Below are positions 24,243-32,386 of a stretch of DNA of 64,000 bases, piece by piece. The notes under the pieces were generated by a model. It searched no databases and had not been told where the DNA came from. It saw only the letters and a list, made by a program, of their open reading frames with translations. The translations under genes and the position numbers were made by a program. The DNA lies in the NCBI RefSeq assembly GCF_001428005.1, contig NZ_LMSB01000034.1:460388-524387 (forward strand), written 5' to 3'. Source of the stretch: Arthrobacter sp. Soil736. Lineage in GTDB: Bacteria > Actinomycetota > Actinomycetes > Actinomycetales > Micrococcaceae. Numbering within the stretch: position 1 is the first letter of the stretch; every line of letters starts with the position of its first letter.

Positions 24243-24284
24243 TTGACGTTCGGAAGCTCCTAGGCAATAGTTATCGTATACGAT
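24243..24284 (+). promoter_or_regulatory. Promoter and GntR (FCD-type) operator of the hpa operon
   Basis: A -35 TTGACG (24243-24248) is followed after 17-19 bp by a TAGTTA-like -10. Overlapping the start region is the perfect palindrome ATCGTATACGAT (24273-24284), with the GTATAC core bound by many FCD-class GntR repressors. The GntR gene is the second gene of the operon, so self-repression is expected. Confidence 0.65.
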
Positions 24285-24308
24285 TTCGTACTCGATGAGG
24301 AGTAACAC

Positions 24309-25805
24309 TTGGAACAGGTCACCGACCACATCCTGGCCGCGGCCCGCAAGGTCATCGCGGTGCACATCAACTATCCCAGCCGGGCAGCCCAGCGCGGCCG
24401 CACGCCGGAGCAGCCCTCCTACTTCCTGAAGCCATCGTCCTCCCTGGCCCTCAGCGGCTCGGTCGTGGAACGCCCGGCCGGCTGCGAACTCCTCGGATTC
24501 GAAGGCGAGATCGCCCTGATCATCGGCAAGCCGGCCCGCCGCGTCGGCCTCGAGGACGCCTGGAGCCACGTCGAGTGGGTCACCGCCAGCAACGACCTCG
24601 GCGTCTACGACCTTCGCTACGCGGACAAGGGCTCCAACCTCCGGTCCAAGGGCGGCGACGGTTTCACTCCGGTCGGGCCCGGGCTGATCCCCGCCGACAC
24701 GGTGGATCCGGCAAAGCTGCGCATCCGCGCCTGGCATAACGGCGAGCTGGTCCAGGACGACACCACCGAAGACCTGCTCTTCCCGTTCGCCAGGCTCGTG
24801 GCCGACCTGTCCCAGCTGCTCACCCTCGAAGAGGGCGACATCATCCTGACCGGCACGCCGGCCGGCGCCTCCGTTGCCAAGCCGGGCGACGTCGTCGAGG
24901 TTGAAGTCAGGACCAGTACGACGACGGCGGGCGGCACCGCTTCCGGCCTCTCCACCGGCCGCCTGGTCACCAGGGTGGAGGAAGGCACGACGGCGTTCGC
25001 TGACTTCGGCGCCCGGCCCAAGACTGATGACCTGCAGCGGGAGGAAGCCTACGGCTCCCGGGAGGGGGCGGGGCTGCCGGCTCAGGCACCAGAGGCGCCG
25101 GCTCCGGTCCTAACCCCGGAGCTGAAGGCCAAGCTGGAAAGTGTCTGCACCGCCACCCTGTCCTCCCAGCTGCGCAAGCGCGGCCTGAACAACGTCAGCA
25201 TCGACGGCCTCACGTCCACCAGGCCGGATAAGCGGATCGTCGGACTGGCCCGGACCCTGCGCTACGTGCCCAACCGCGAGGACCTGTTCAAGACCCACGG
25301 CGGCGGCTTCAACGCCCAGAAGAAGGCCATCGACTCCGTCAACGAGGGCGAGATCCTGGTGATGGAGGCCCGCGGCGAAAAGGGCACCGGCACCATCGGC
25401 GACATCCTGGCCCTCCGCGCCCAGGTCCGCGGCGCAGCCGCCATCATCACCGACGGCGGCGTCCGGGACTTCTCCGCCGTGGCCGCCATGGACATGCCCA
25501 CCTACTATGCCAACCCCCACCCGGCCGTGCTGGGCCGCCGGCACATCCCGTGGGACACGGACATCACCATCGCCTGCGGCGGCACCACCGTGCAGCCCGG
25601 CGACATCATCGTGGCCGATTCTGACGGCATCCTGGTCATTCCGCCCGCCATGGCCGAGGAGGTCGCGGACGACTCCGTCGCCCAGGAACGCGAGGAAGTC
25701 TTCATCTCGGAAATGGTGCAGCAGGGCCACAGCGTGGACGGGCTCTACCCGCTGAACGCCGAATGGCGCCTCAAGTACGAACAATGGGAAACGGACAACC
25801 AATGA
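24309..25805 (+). CDS. FAH-domain isomerase/decarboxylase fused to an RraA-like domain
   Basis: 498 aa. Residues about 15-220 are a fumarylacetoacetate-hydrolase-fold domain of the HpaG/HpcE group, with metal ligands in GFEGEIALIIGK, NDLGVYDLRYADKG and LLTLEEGDIILTGTPAG. A linker rich in Ala, Pro and Glu (about 225-275) joins it to an RraA-like (HMG-aldolase/oxaloacetate-decarboxylase type) domain at about 280-480, with GDILALRAQVRGAAAIITDG, GVRDFSAVAAM and VQPGDIIVADSDGILVIP. Enterobacterial HpaG has two FAH domains for isomerisation and decarboxylation; here the RraA-like domain may take one step. TTG start with GAGGAG upstream. First gene of the hpa operon; overlaps gntR by ATGA. Confidence 0.88.
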   Translation: MEQVTDHILAAARKVIAVHINYPSRAAQRGRTPEQPSYFLKPSSSLALSGSVVERPAGCELLGFEGEIALIIGKPARRVGLEDAWSHVEWVTASNDLGVYDLRYADKGSNLRSKGGDGFTPVGPGLIPADTVDPAKLRIRAWHNGELVQDDTTEDLLFPFARLVADLSQLLTLEEGDIILTGTPAGASVAKPGDVVEVEVRTSTTTAGGTASGLSTGRLVTRVEEGTTAFADFGARPKTDDLQREEAYGSREGAGLPAQAPEAPAPVLTPELKAKLESVCTATLSSQLRKRGLNNVSIDGLTSTRPDKRIVGLARTLRYVPNREDLFKTHGGGFNAQKKAIDSVNEGEILVMEARGEKGTGTIGDILALRAQVRGAAAIITDGGVRDFSAVAAMDMPTYYANPHPAVLGRRHIPWDTDITIACGGTTVQPGDIIVADSDGILVIPPAMAEEVADDSVAQEREEVFISEMVQQGHSVDGLYPLNAEWRLKYEQWETDNQ

Positions 25806-26497
25806 CTGAGACTGTCACCGCCGCCGGCACCCAGACAGGCAGCAAATCCGAACAGGCCTACCAGGCGGTCAAGGCGCGCATCGTGGACGGGACCTACTCC
25901 CCCGGCTACCGGCTGGTGCTCGCCAAGATCGCCGAGGACCTCGGCGTCAGCGTGGTCCCGGTCCGCGAAGCCATCCGCCGGCTCGAAGCCGAAGGGCTGG
26001 TGAAGTTCGAGCGGAACGTCGGCGCCACCGTGTCCGGCATCGATCCCACCGAATACCTCTACACCATGCAGACCCTGAGCATCGTCGAGGGTGCCGCCAC
26101 AGCCCTGTCGGCACCGCTGATCGGGGCGGCGGACGTGGCCCGCGCCCGGGCGGTGAACGAGGAGATGCGCGAATGCCTGCTGCACTTCGACCCCGTCCGC
26201 TTCACCCGGCTGAACCAGGACTTCCACAGCGTCCTGTTCGAGCACTGCCCCAACCCGCACATCCTGGACCTGGTCCACCGGGGCTGGAACCGGCTGGCGT
26301 CGCTGCGGTCCTCCACGTTCCGCTTCGTCCCCGGCCGGGCGCACGACTCCGTTGAAGAACACGAAGCCCTCCTGAAACTCATTGAAACCGGCGCCGACGC
26401 CGACACCATCGAAAAAGCAGCACGACTCCACCGCAGCGCCACCCTGGACGCGTACCTGGCGCAGGCGACACCCGATCACCAGACCCCACAGCAGTAA
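25802..26497 (+). CDS. GntR-family (FCD) repressor of the hpa operon
   Basis: 231 aa. The N-terminal winged helix (about 15-80) has YQAVKARIVDGTYSPGYRLV, LAKIAEDLGVSVVPVREAIR and RLEAEGLVKFERN. The C-terminal all-helical FCD domain (about 95-215) has the metal/ligand residues in RLNQDFHSVLFEHCPNPHIL and VEEHEALLKLIE. Starts inside the previous stop (ATGA), so it is translated with the operon. Its probable operator is ATCGTATACGAT at 24273-24284. The inducer may be homoprotocatechuate or a ring-cleavage product (inference). Confidence 0.88.
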   Translation: MTETVTAAGTQTGSKSEQAYQAVKARIVDGTYSPGYRLVLAKIAEDLGVSVVPVREAIRRLEAEGLVKFERNVGATVSGIDPTEYLYTMQTLSIVEGAATALSAPLIGAADVARARAVNEEMRECLLHFDPVRFTRLNQDFHSVLFEHCPNPHILDLVHRGWNRLASLRSSTFRFVPGRAHDSVEEHEALLKLIETGADADTIEKAARLHRSATLDAYLAQATPDHQTPQQ

Positions 26498-26507
26498 GGA
26501 AACAACA

Positions 26508-28022
26508 ATGACGTTCACTGCCGAAGCGACCAAGACGCACTACATCCCGGAGGACCTCCCCGCCCATATCCAGCACTACATCAACGGCGAGTTCGTTGAC
26601 TCGGTGGGCGGCAAGACCTTCGACGTCCTGGACCCGGTCTCCAACACCAACTACGCCACCGCCGCGGCCGGCCAGAAGGAGGACATCGACCTCGCCGTCG
26701 CCGCCGCCCGCGAAGCGTTCACCAAGGGCCCGTGGCCGAGGATGAAGCCGCGGGAACGCGCCCGCGTCCTGAACAGGATTGCCGACGCCGTCGAGGCCCA
26801 GGAGGAGCGCCTCGCCGAGCTCGAGACCTTCGACACCGGCCTGCCGATCACCCAGGCCAAGGGCCAGGCCCTGCGCGCGGCGGAGAACTTCCGCTTCTTC
26901 GCGGACCTGATCGTGGCCCAGTTCGATGACGCCATGAAGGTCCCCGGCTCGCAGATCAACTACGTGAACCGCAAGCCGATCGGCGTTGCCGGCCTCATCA
27001 CCCCGTGGAACACCCCGTTCATGCTGGAGTCCTGGAAGCTCGCCCCGGCCCTGGCCACCGGCAACACCGTGGTCCTCAAGCCGGCGGAGTTCACCCCGCT
27101 CTCCGCCTCGCTGTGGGCGCAGATCTTCAAGGACGCGGGACTGCCGGACGGCGTCTTCAACCTGGTCAACGGCCTCGGCGAGGAAGCCGGCGATGCCCTG
27201 GTCAAGCACCCGGACGTCCCGCTGATCTCCTTCACCGGCGAGACCACCACGGGCCAGACCATCTTCCGCAACGCCGCCGCCAACCTCAAGGGCCTGTCCA
27301 TGGAGCTCGGCGGCAAGTCCCCCTGCGTCGTGTTCGCCGACGCCGACCTCGACGCCGCGATCGACTCCGCCCTGTTCGGGGTCTTCTCGCTCAACGGCGA
27401 GCGCTGCACCGCGGGCTCCCGCATCCTCGTGGAGCGCGCCATCTACGACGAGTTCTGCGAGAAGTACGCCGCCCGCGCGAAGAAGATCGTCGTCGGCGAT
27501 CCGCACGACCCCAAGACCCAGGTGGGCGCCCTGGTCCACCCGGAGCACTACGAAAAGGTGGCCTCCTACGTGGAGATCGGCAAGTCGGAAGGCCGGCTGC
27601 TGGCCGGCGGCGGCCGCCCGGAGCACCTCCCTGCGGGCAACTACATCGCCCCCACCGTCTTCGCCGATGTCGCCCCGGACGCGCGGATCTTCCAGGAGGA
27701 GATCTTCGGCCCCGTCGTCGCGATCACCCCGTTCGAGAACGACGACGAAGCCCTCGCCCTGGCGAACAACACCAAGTACGGCCTGGCGGCCTACATCTGG
27801 ACCCAGAACCTGACCCGGGCCCACAACTTCTCGCAGAACGTCGAGGCCGGCATGGTCTGGCTCAACAGCCACAACGTCCGCGACCTCCGCACCCCGTTCG
27901 GCGGCGTCAAGGCCTCTGGCCTGGGCCACGAAGGCGGCTACCGCTCCATCGACTTCTACACCGACCAGCAGGCCGTGCACATCACGCTCGGCACGGTCCA
28001 CACACCCAAATTCGGCGCTTAA
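26508..28022 (+). CDS. hpaE: 5-carboxymethyl-2-hydroxymuconate semialdehyde dehydrogenase
   Basis: 504 aa NAD-dependent aldehyde dehydrogenase; oxidises the ring-cleavage semialdehyde made by HpaD. Landmarks: TPWNTPFMLESWKLAPALAT, KPAEFTPLSASLWA, FTGETTTGQTIF, the base glutamate in MELGGKSPCVVFADADLD and the nucleophile in NGERCTAGSRILVE, which is the HpaE-type cysteine motif. The end FGGVKASGLGHEGGYRSIDF is also as in HpaE. Function is assigned mostly by position: between gntR (10 bp gap) and the dioxygenase. Confidence 0.9.
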   Translation: MTFTAEATKTHYIPEDLPAHIQHYINGEFVDSVGGKTFDVLDPVSNTNYATAAAGQKEDIDLAVAAAREAFTKGPWPRMKPRERARVLNRIADAVEAQEERLAELETFDTGLPITQAKGQALRAAENFRFFADLIVAQFDDAMKVPGSQINYVNRKPIGVAGLITPWNTPFMLESWKLAPALATGNTVVLKPAEFTPLSASLWAQIFKDAGLPDGVFNLVNGLGEEAGDALVKHPDVPLISFTGETTTGQTIFRNAAANLKGLSMELGGKSPCVVFADADLDAAIDSALFGVFSLNGERCTAGSRILVERAIYDEFCEKYAARAKKIVVGDPHDPKTQVGALVHPEHYEKVASYVEIGKSEGRLLAGGGRPEHLPAGNYIAPTVFADVAPDARIFQEEIFGPVVAITPFENDDEALALANNTKYGLAAYIWTQNLTRAHNFSQNVEAGMVWLNSHNVRDLRTPFGGVKASGLGHEGGYRSIDFYTDQQAVHITLGTVHTPKFGA

Positions 28023-28070
28023 ATCTCAAGCCGGCGCCAGCCAGACCCCTTTCAACGAAGAGAGAACATC

Positions 28071-29159
28071 ATGACTGACTTTGTACCCACCCCCTCCGTC
28101 CCGGCTCCGGACATCGTCCGCTGCGCGTACCTGGAACTCGTTGTCACGGACCTCGCGAAGTCCCGCGCGTTCTACGTGGACCTCCTGGGCCTGCACGTCA
28201 CCGAGGAAGACGAGAACGCGATCTACCTCCGCTCCTTCGAGGAGTTCATCCACCACAACCTGGTGCTCCGCAAGGGCCCGGTGGCCGCTGCCGCGGCCTT
28301 CGCCTACCGCGTGAAGTCACCTGCAGAAGTGGACGCCGCCGAGGCGTACTACAAGGAACTGGGCTGCCGCACCGAACGCCGCAAGGACGGCTTCACCAAG
28401 GGCGTCGGCGACTCGGTCCGCGTCGAGGACCCGCTGGGCTTCCCCTACGAGTTCTTCTACGACGTGGAGCACGTGGAGCGCCTCACCCAGCGCTACGACC
28501 TCTACTCGGCAGGTGAGCTGGTCCGTCTGGACCACTTCAACCAGGTCACCCCGGACGTTCCCCGCGGCCGCAAGTACCTGGAGGACCTGGGCTTCCGCGT
28601 TTCCGAGGACATCAAGGACTCCGACGGCGTCACCTACGCCGCGTGGATGCACCGCAAGCAGACCGTGCACGACACCGCCCTGACCGGCGGCAACGGCCCG
28701 CGCCTGCACCACATCGCGTTCTCCACCCACGAGAAGCACAACATCATCCAGATCTGCGACAAGATGGGCGCCCTGCGCATCTCGGACCGGATCGAGCGCG
28801 GCCCCGGACGCCACGGCGTGTCCAACGCCTTCTACCTCTACATCCTGGACCCGGACGGCCACCGCATCGAGATCTACACCCAGGACTACTACACGGGCGA
28901 CCCGGACAACCCCGTGGTGACCTGGGACGTGCACGACAACCAGCGCCGCGACTGGTGGGGCAACCCCGTCGTTCCCTCCTGGTACACCGAGGCCTCCCTC
29001 GTCCTGGACTTGGACGGCAACCCGCAGCCCGTCGTCGTCCGCGAGGAAAAAAGCGAGATGGCCGTGACCGTGGGCGCGGACGGCTTCTCCTACACCCGCA
29101 AGGAGGAGTCCGCAGGACAGAACACAGTGGAGGGCTTCAAGCTCGGAGCGCAGGTCTAA
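28071..29159 (+). CDS. hpaD: Homoprotocatechuate (3,4-dihydroxyphenylacetate) 2,3-dioxygenase, MndD-like
   Basis: 362-aa type I extradiol dioxygenase. It cleaves 3,4-dihydroxyphenylacetate to 5-carboxymethyl-2-hydroxymuconate semialdehyde. The two-His-one-Glu metal site is in LVRLDHFNQV (about His 155), RLHHIAFSTHEKHN (about His 214) and DPDGHRIEIYTQDYY (about Glu 267). The sequence closely resembles the Mn(II) enzyme MndD of Arthrobacter globiformis as I remember it (VPTPSVPAPDIVRCAY, NPVVPSWYTEASLVLDLDGN), so Mn is the likely metal. SD AGAGAGAA precedes the ATG. Confidence 0.95.
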   Translation: MTDFVPTPSVPAPDIVRCAYLELVVTDLAKSRAFYVDLLGLHVTEEDENAIYLRSFEEFIHHNLVLRKGPVAAAAAFAYRVKSPAEVDAAEAYYKELGCRTERRKDGFTKGVGDSVRVEDPLGFPYEFFYDVEHVERLTQRYDLYSAGELVRLDHFNQVTPDVPRGRKYLEDLGFRVSEDIKDSDGVTYAAWMHRKQTVHDTALTGGNGPRLHHIAFSTHEKHNIIQICDKMGALRISDRIERGPGRHGVSNAFYLYILDPDGHRIEIYTQDYYTGDPDNPVVTWDVHDNQRRDWWGNPVVPSWYTEASLVLDLDGNPQPVVVREEKSEMAVTVGADGFSYTRKEESAGQNTVEGFKLGAQV

Positions 29160-29162
29160 GCC

Positions 29163-29948
29163 ATGCTGGACGCGAAGACGATCGAGGCCATTGCCGACGA
29201 ACTGCTCGAAGCCGGCCGGAACCGCAAGCCGGTGCCGCGCCTGACTGCCCGCTACCCGGACATGACGGTGGAGGATTCCTACGCCGTGCAGCAGTTGTGG
29301 CGGCGCCGGAACGAGGAAGCCGGGCGCACGTTGGTGGGCCGCAAGATCGGGCTCACGTCCAAGGCCATGCAGGCCGCCACCGGCATCACGGAACCGGACT
29401 ATGGCGCGATTTTCGACGACATGGTGCTCGAAACCGGCTGCTCCGTGCAGTGGGACAAGTACACCCACCCCCGGGTGGAGGTGGAGCTGGCGTTTGTCCT
29501 GAAAGACGCACTCAAAGGCCCCGGCTGCACGATTTTTGACGTCCTGAACGCCACCGACTACGTGGTTCCTGCCCTCGAGATCCTGGACTCCCGGATCGAG
29601 ATGGAGGGCAGGACCATCGTGGACACCATCGCGGACAACGCCGCGATGGGCGCCATGGTGGTGGGCGGCAATCCCGTCCGCCCGGACGCCGTCGACCTCC
29701 GCTGGGTCTCCGCGATCCTCTACAAGAACCAGACCGTGGAAGAGACGGGCGTGGCAGCCGGCGTCCTGGACCACCCGGCCAACGGGGTGCACTGGCTGGC
29801 CAACAAGATCGCCGCCCACGGCGACGGAATGAAGGCCGGGGACATCATCCTGGCCGGGTCCTTCACACGCCCGCTGTGGGTCTACAAGGGCGACACCGTG
29901 CACGCCGACTACGGACCGCTGGGGAGCATCACATGCCGCTTCGAGTAG
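29163..29948 (+). CDS. hpaH: 2-oxohept-3-ene-1,7-dioate hydratase
   Basis: 261 aa of the MhpD/HpaH hydratase family; adds water to 2-oxohept-3-enedioate to give 4-hydroxy-2-oxoheptanedioate. Metal-site motif THPRVEVELAFVL carries the E-x-E pair, and GRKIGLTSKAMQ and GIKAGDIILAGSFTR-like text (MKAGDIILAGSFTRPLWV) are family blocks. Starts three bases after hpaD ends; its end overlaps hpaI by 16 bp. Confidence 0.92.
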   Translation: MLDAKTIEAIADELLEAGRNRKPVPRLTARYPDMTVEDSYAVQQLWRRRNEEAGRTLVGRKIGLTSKAMQAATGITEPDYGAIFDDMVLETGCSVQWDKYTHPRVEVELAFVLKDALKGPGCTIFDVLNATDYVVPALEILDSRIEMEGRTIVDTIADNAAMGAMVVGGNPVRPDAVDLRWVSAILYKNQTVEETGVAAGVLDHPANGVHWLANKIAAHGDGMKAGDIILAGSFTRPLWVYKGDTVHADYGPLGSITCRFE

Positions 29949-30754
29949 AACCCGATGCAACGTTCCGCGACGCCCTGGCCGCCGCGGACCGTCCCTTGGC
30001 GGGAATGTGGGTGTGCTCCGGCAGCCCGCTCGTCGCCGAAATCTGCGCCGGGGCCGGACTGGACTGGCTCCTGATCGACGCCGAACACAGCCCCAACGGC
30101 CTGGAATCCATCCTGGCCCAGCTGCAGGCGGTCCACGGCTACCCCGGGCACGTGGTGGTGCGGCCGCCCGTCAACGACACGGTGGTGTTCAAGCAGTACC
30201 TGGACCTCGGCGTCCAGAACCTGCTGGTCCCCATGGTCAACTCCGCAGCCGAGGCCGAGGCAGCGGTCGCCGCCACGCGCTACCCGCCGCACGGCGTCCG
30301 CGGAGTCGGCTCCTCGCTGGCCCGCGCTGCACGCTGGAACCGTGTCCCGGACTACCTCGCCCGTGCATCGCAAACGGTGAGCGTGACAGTTCAGATCGAA
30401 TCCGAAGCGGCCGTGGCGGCGGTGGAGAACATCCTGGCGGTGGACGGCGTGGACGCCATTTTCCTGGGCCCCGCCGACCTCGCCGCCTCCATGGGCCTGC
30501 TGGGACAGCAGGAACATCCCGAGGTGCGCGCCGCCGTCGAACACTGCATCGCCGCCGCGAAGAAGGCGGGCAAGCCCGCCGGAGTGAACGCCTTCGCCCC
30601 GGCCACCGCCCGCGCCTACCTCGACGCCGGCGCTGCGTTTGTCCTGGTGGGCGCCGACGTCGCCATCCTGGCCCGCGGCTCCGAAGCACTCGCCGCCGAA
30701 TACATCCCCCGCGTCCCGGTGGTTGGGCCCGGGGAAACCCCCGCCAGCTACTGA
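29933..30754 (+). CDS. hpaI: 4-hydroxy-2-oxoheptanedioate aldolase
   Basis: 273-aa class II, metal-dependent aldolase that splits 4-hydroxy-2-oxoheptanedioate into pyruvate and succinate semialdehyde. Motifs: GLDWLLIDAEHSPN (E and H of the active site), HVVVRPPVND (arginine), VTVQIESEAAV (metal glutamate) and VDAIFLGPADLAASMG (metal aspartate). The ATG at 29933 lies inside hpaH, meaning translational coupling. Confidence 0.92.
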   Translation: MPLRVEPDATFRDALAAADRPLAGMWVCSGSPLVAEICAGAGLDWLLIDAEHSPNGLESILAQLQAVHGYPGHVVVRPPVNDTVVFKQYLDLGVQNLLVPMVNSAAEAEAAVAATRYPPHGVRGVGSSLARAARWNRVPDYLARASQTVSVTVQIESEAAVAAVENILAVDGVDAIFLGPADLAASMGLLGQQEHPEVRAAVEHCIAAAKKAGKPAGVNAFAPATARAYLDAGAAFVLVGADVAILARGSEALAAEYIPRVPVVGPGETPASY

Positions 30755-30816
30755 TCCGAACCCGGCAAGCATCAGGCGGTGAAAACGCCCACCACATTCT
30801 TGAGGAGACCCCCCGC

Positions 30817-32322
30817 ATGACCACTTCCCCCGTAATCTCCCCTGCCGTCACCCCTGAGCAGGAGGCCGCGCTTCTGGCGTCGGTCCCCAGCGGTCTGCTG
30901 ATCGGCGGCCAATGGCGGAACGCGTCCGACGGCGGCACGTTCGACGTGTCCGACCCCGCCACCGGCGAGGTGCTCGCCACCCTCGCATCTGCCACCAGTG
31001 AGGACGCCCTCGCCGCGCTCGACGCCGCAGAAAAGGCCCAGGCTTCCTGGGAGCGGACGGCGCCGCGGGAACGCGCCGAAATCCTGCGCCGGGCCTTCGA
31101 CCTTGTCACGGCACGCGCCGAGGATTTCGCGCTGCTCATGACCCTGGAAATGGGCAAGCCCCTGGCCGAAGCCCGCGGCGAAGTCACCTACGGCGCCGAG
31201 TTCCTGCGCTGGTTCTCCGAAGAGACGGTCCGCGACTACGGCCGCTACCTCACCACCCCCGAAGGCAAGAACAAGATCCTGGTACAGAAGAAGCCGGTCG
31301 GGCCCTGCCTGCTCATCACGCCGTGGAACTTCCCCCTGGCGATGGCCACGCGCAAGGTTGCTCCCGCCGTCGCCGCGGGGTGCACCATGGTGCTCAAACC
31401 GGCGAAGCTCACCCCGCTGACAGCCCAGGTGTTCGCCCAGACCATGCTCGACGCCGGACTTCCCGCAGGAGTCCTCAACGTGGTGTCCTCCTCCAGCGCC
31501 TCCGGGATCTCCGGCCCGCTGCTGGCAGACCCGCGGCTGCGCAAGCTCTCGTTCACCGGTTCCACCCCGGTGGGCAAGGGGCTCATGGCAGACGCCGCGC
31601 AGAACGTACTGCGCACTTCCATGGAGCTCGGCGGCAACGCCCCGTTCATCGTGTTCGAGGACGCAGACCTGGACCAGGCCGTGGAAGGCGCCATGGCCGC
31701 CAAAATGCGGAACATGGGCGAGGCATGCACCGCGGCCAACCGGTTCCTGGTCCAGGAATCCGTGGCAGCCGAGTTCACGCAAAAGTTCGCCGCTGCCATG
31801 GCTGAACTGGCCACCGGCCGCGGCACCGAACCGGACTCGCAGGTGGGTCCTCTCATCGACGCCGGCGCCCGTGACGACGTGCACGCCCTGGTCAGCGCCG
31901 CCGTCGACGCGGGGGCAACAGCCCTCACCGGCGGTTCACCCGAGGCGGGGGCCGGCTATTTCTACCCGCCCACCGTTCTGGGCGACGTGCCGAATGACGC
32001 CGAAATCCTGCGCCAGGAAATCTTCGGCCCGGTGGCTCCCGTCACCACCTTCAGCACCGAGGAGGACGCCATCCGCCTCGCCAATGCCAGTGAGTACGGC
32101 CTCGCCTCCTACATCTACAGCCGCGATTTCAACCGGCTGATACGGGTGGCCGAACAGATCGAGTTCGGCATGGTGGGCTTCAACGCGGGCGTCATCTCCA
32201 ACGCGGCGGCCCCGTTCGGCGGCGTGAAGCACTCCGGTCTGGGCCGCGAAGGCGGCTCCGAAGGGATCGCCGAATACACCACCACGCAGTACATCGGCAT
32301 CGCCGACCCCTACGCTCCCTGA
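30817..32322 (+). CDS. gabD: Succinate-semialdehyde dehydrogenase
   Basis: 501 aa. Aldehyde dehydrogenase of the GabD type: ITPWNFPLAMATRKVAPAVA, KPAKLTPLTAQVFA, FTGSTPVGKGL, base glutamate in MELGGNAPFIVFEDADLDQA and nucleophile in MGEACTAANRFLVQ. The end FGGVKHSGLGREGGSEGI is also GabD-like. It would oxidise the succinate semialdehyde released by HpaI to succinate. ATG 30817 has TGAGGAGA upstream, 62 bp after hpaI. Confidence 0.9.
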   Translation: MTTSPVISPAVTPEQEAALLASVPSGLLIGGQWRNASDGGTFDVSDPATGEVLATLASATSEDALAALDAAEKAQASWERTAPRERAEILRRAFDLVTARAEDFALLMTLEMGKPLAEARGEVTYGAEFLRWFSEETVRDYGRYLTTPEGKNKILVQKKPVGPCLLITPWNFPLAMATRKVAPAVAAGCTMVLKPAKLTPLTAQVFAQTMLDAGLPAGVLNVVSSSSASGISGPLLADPRLRKLSFTGSTPVGKGLMADAAQNVLRTSMELGGNAPFIVFEDADLDQAVEGAMAAKMRNMGEACTAANRFLVQESVAAEFTQKFAAAMAELATGRGTEPDSQVGPLIDAGARDDVHALVSAAVDAGATALTGGSPEAGAGYFYPPTVLGDVPNDAEILRQEIFGPVAPVTTFSTEEDAIRLANASEYGLASYIYSRDFNRLIRVAEQIEFGMVGFNAGVISNAAAPFGGVKHSGLGREGGSEGIAEYTTTQYIGIADPYAP

Positions 32323-32386
32323 CCTCCTGCAGTTCGCCAAACCACCACCAGCGGGCCACACCGTCGTGCCCGCGGAAAGAGACACC

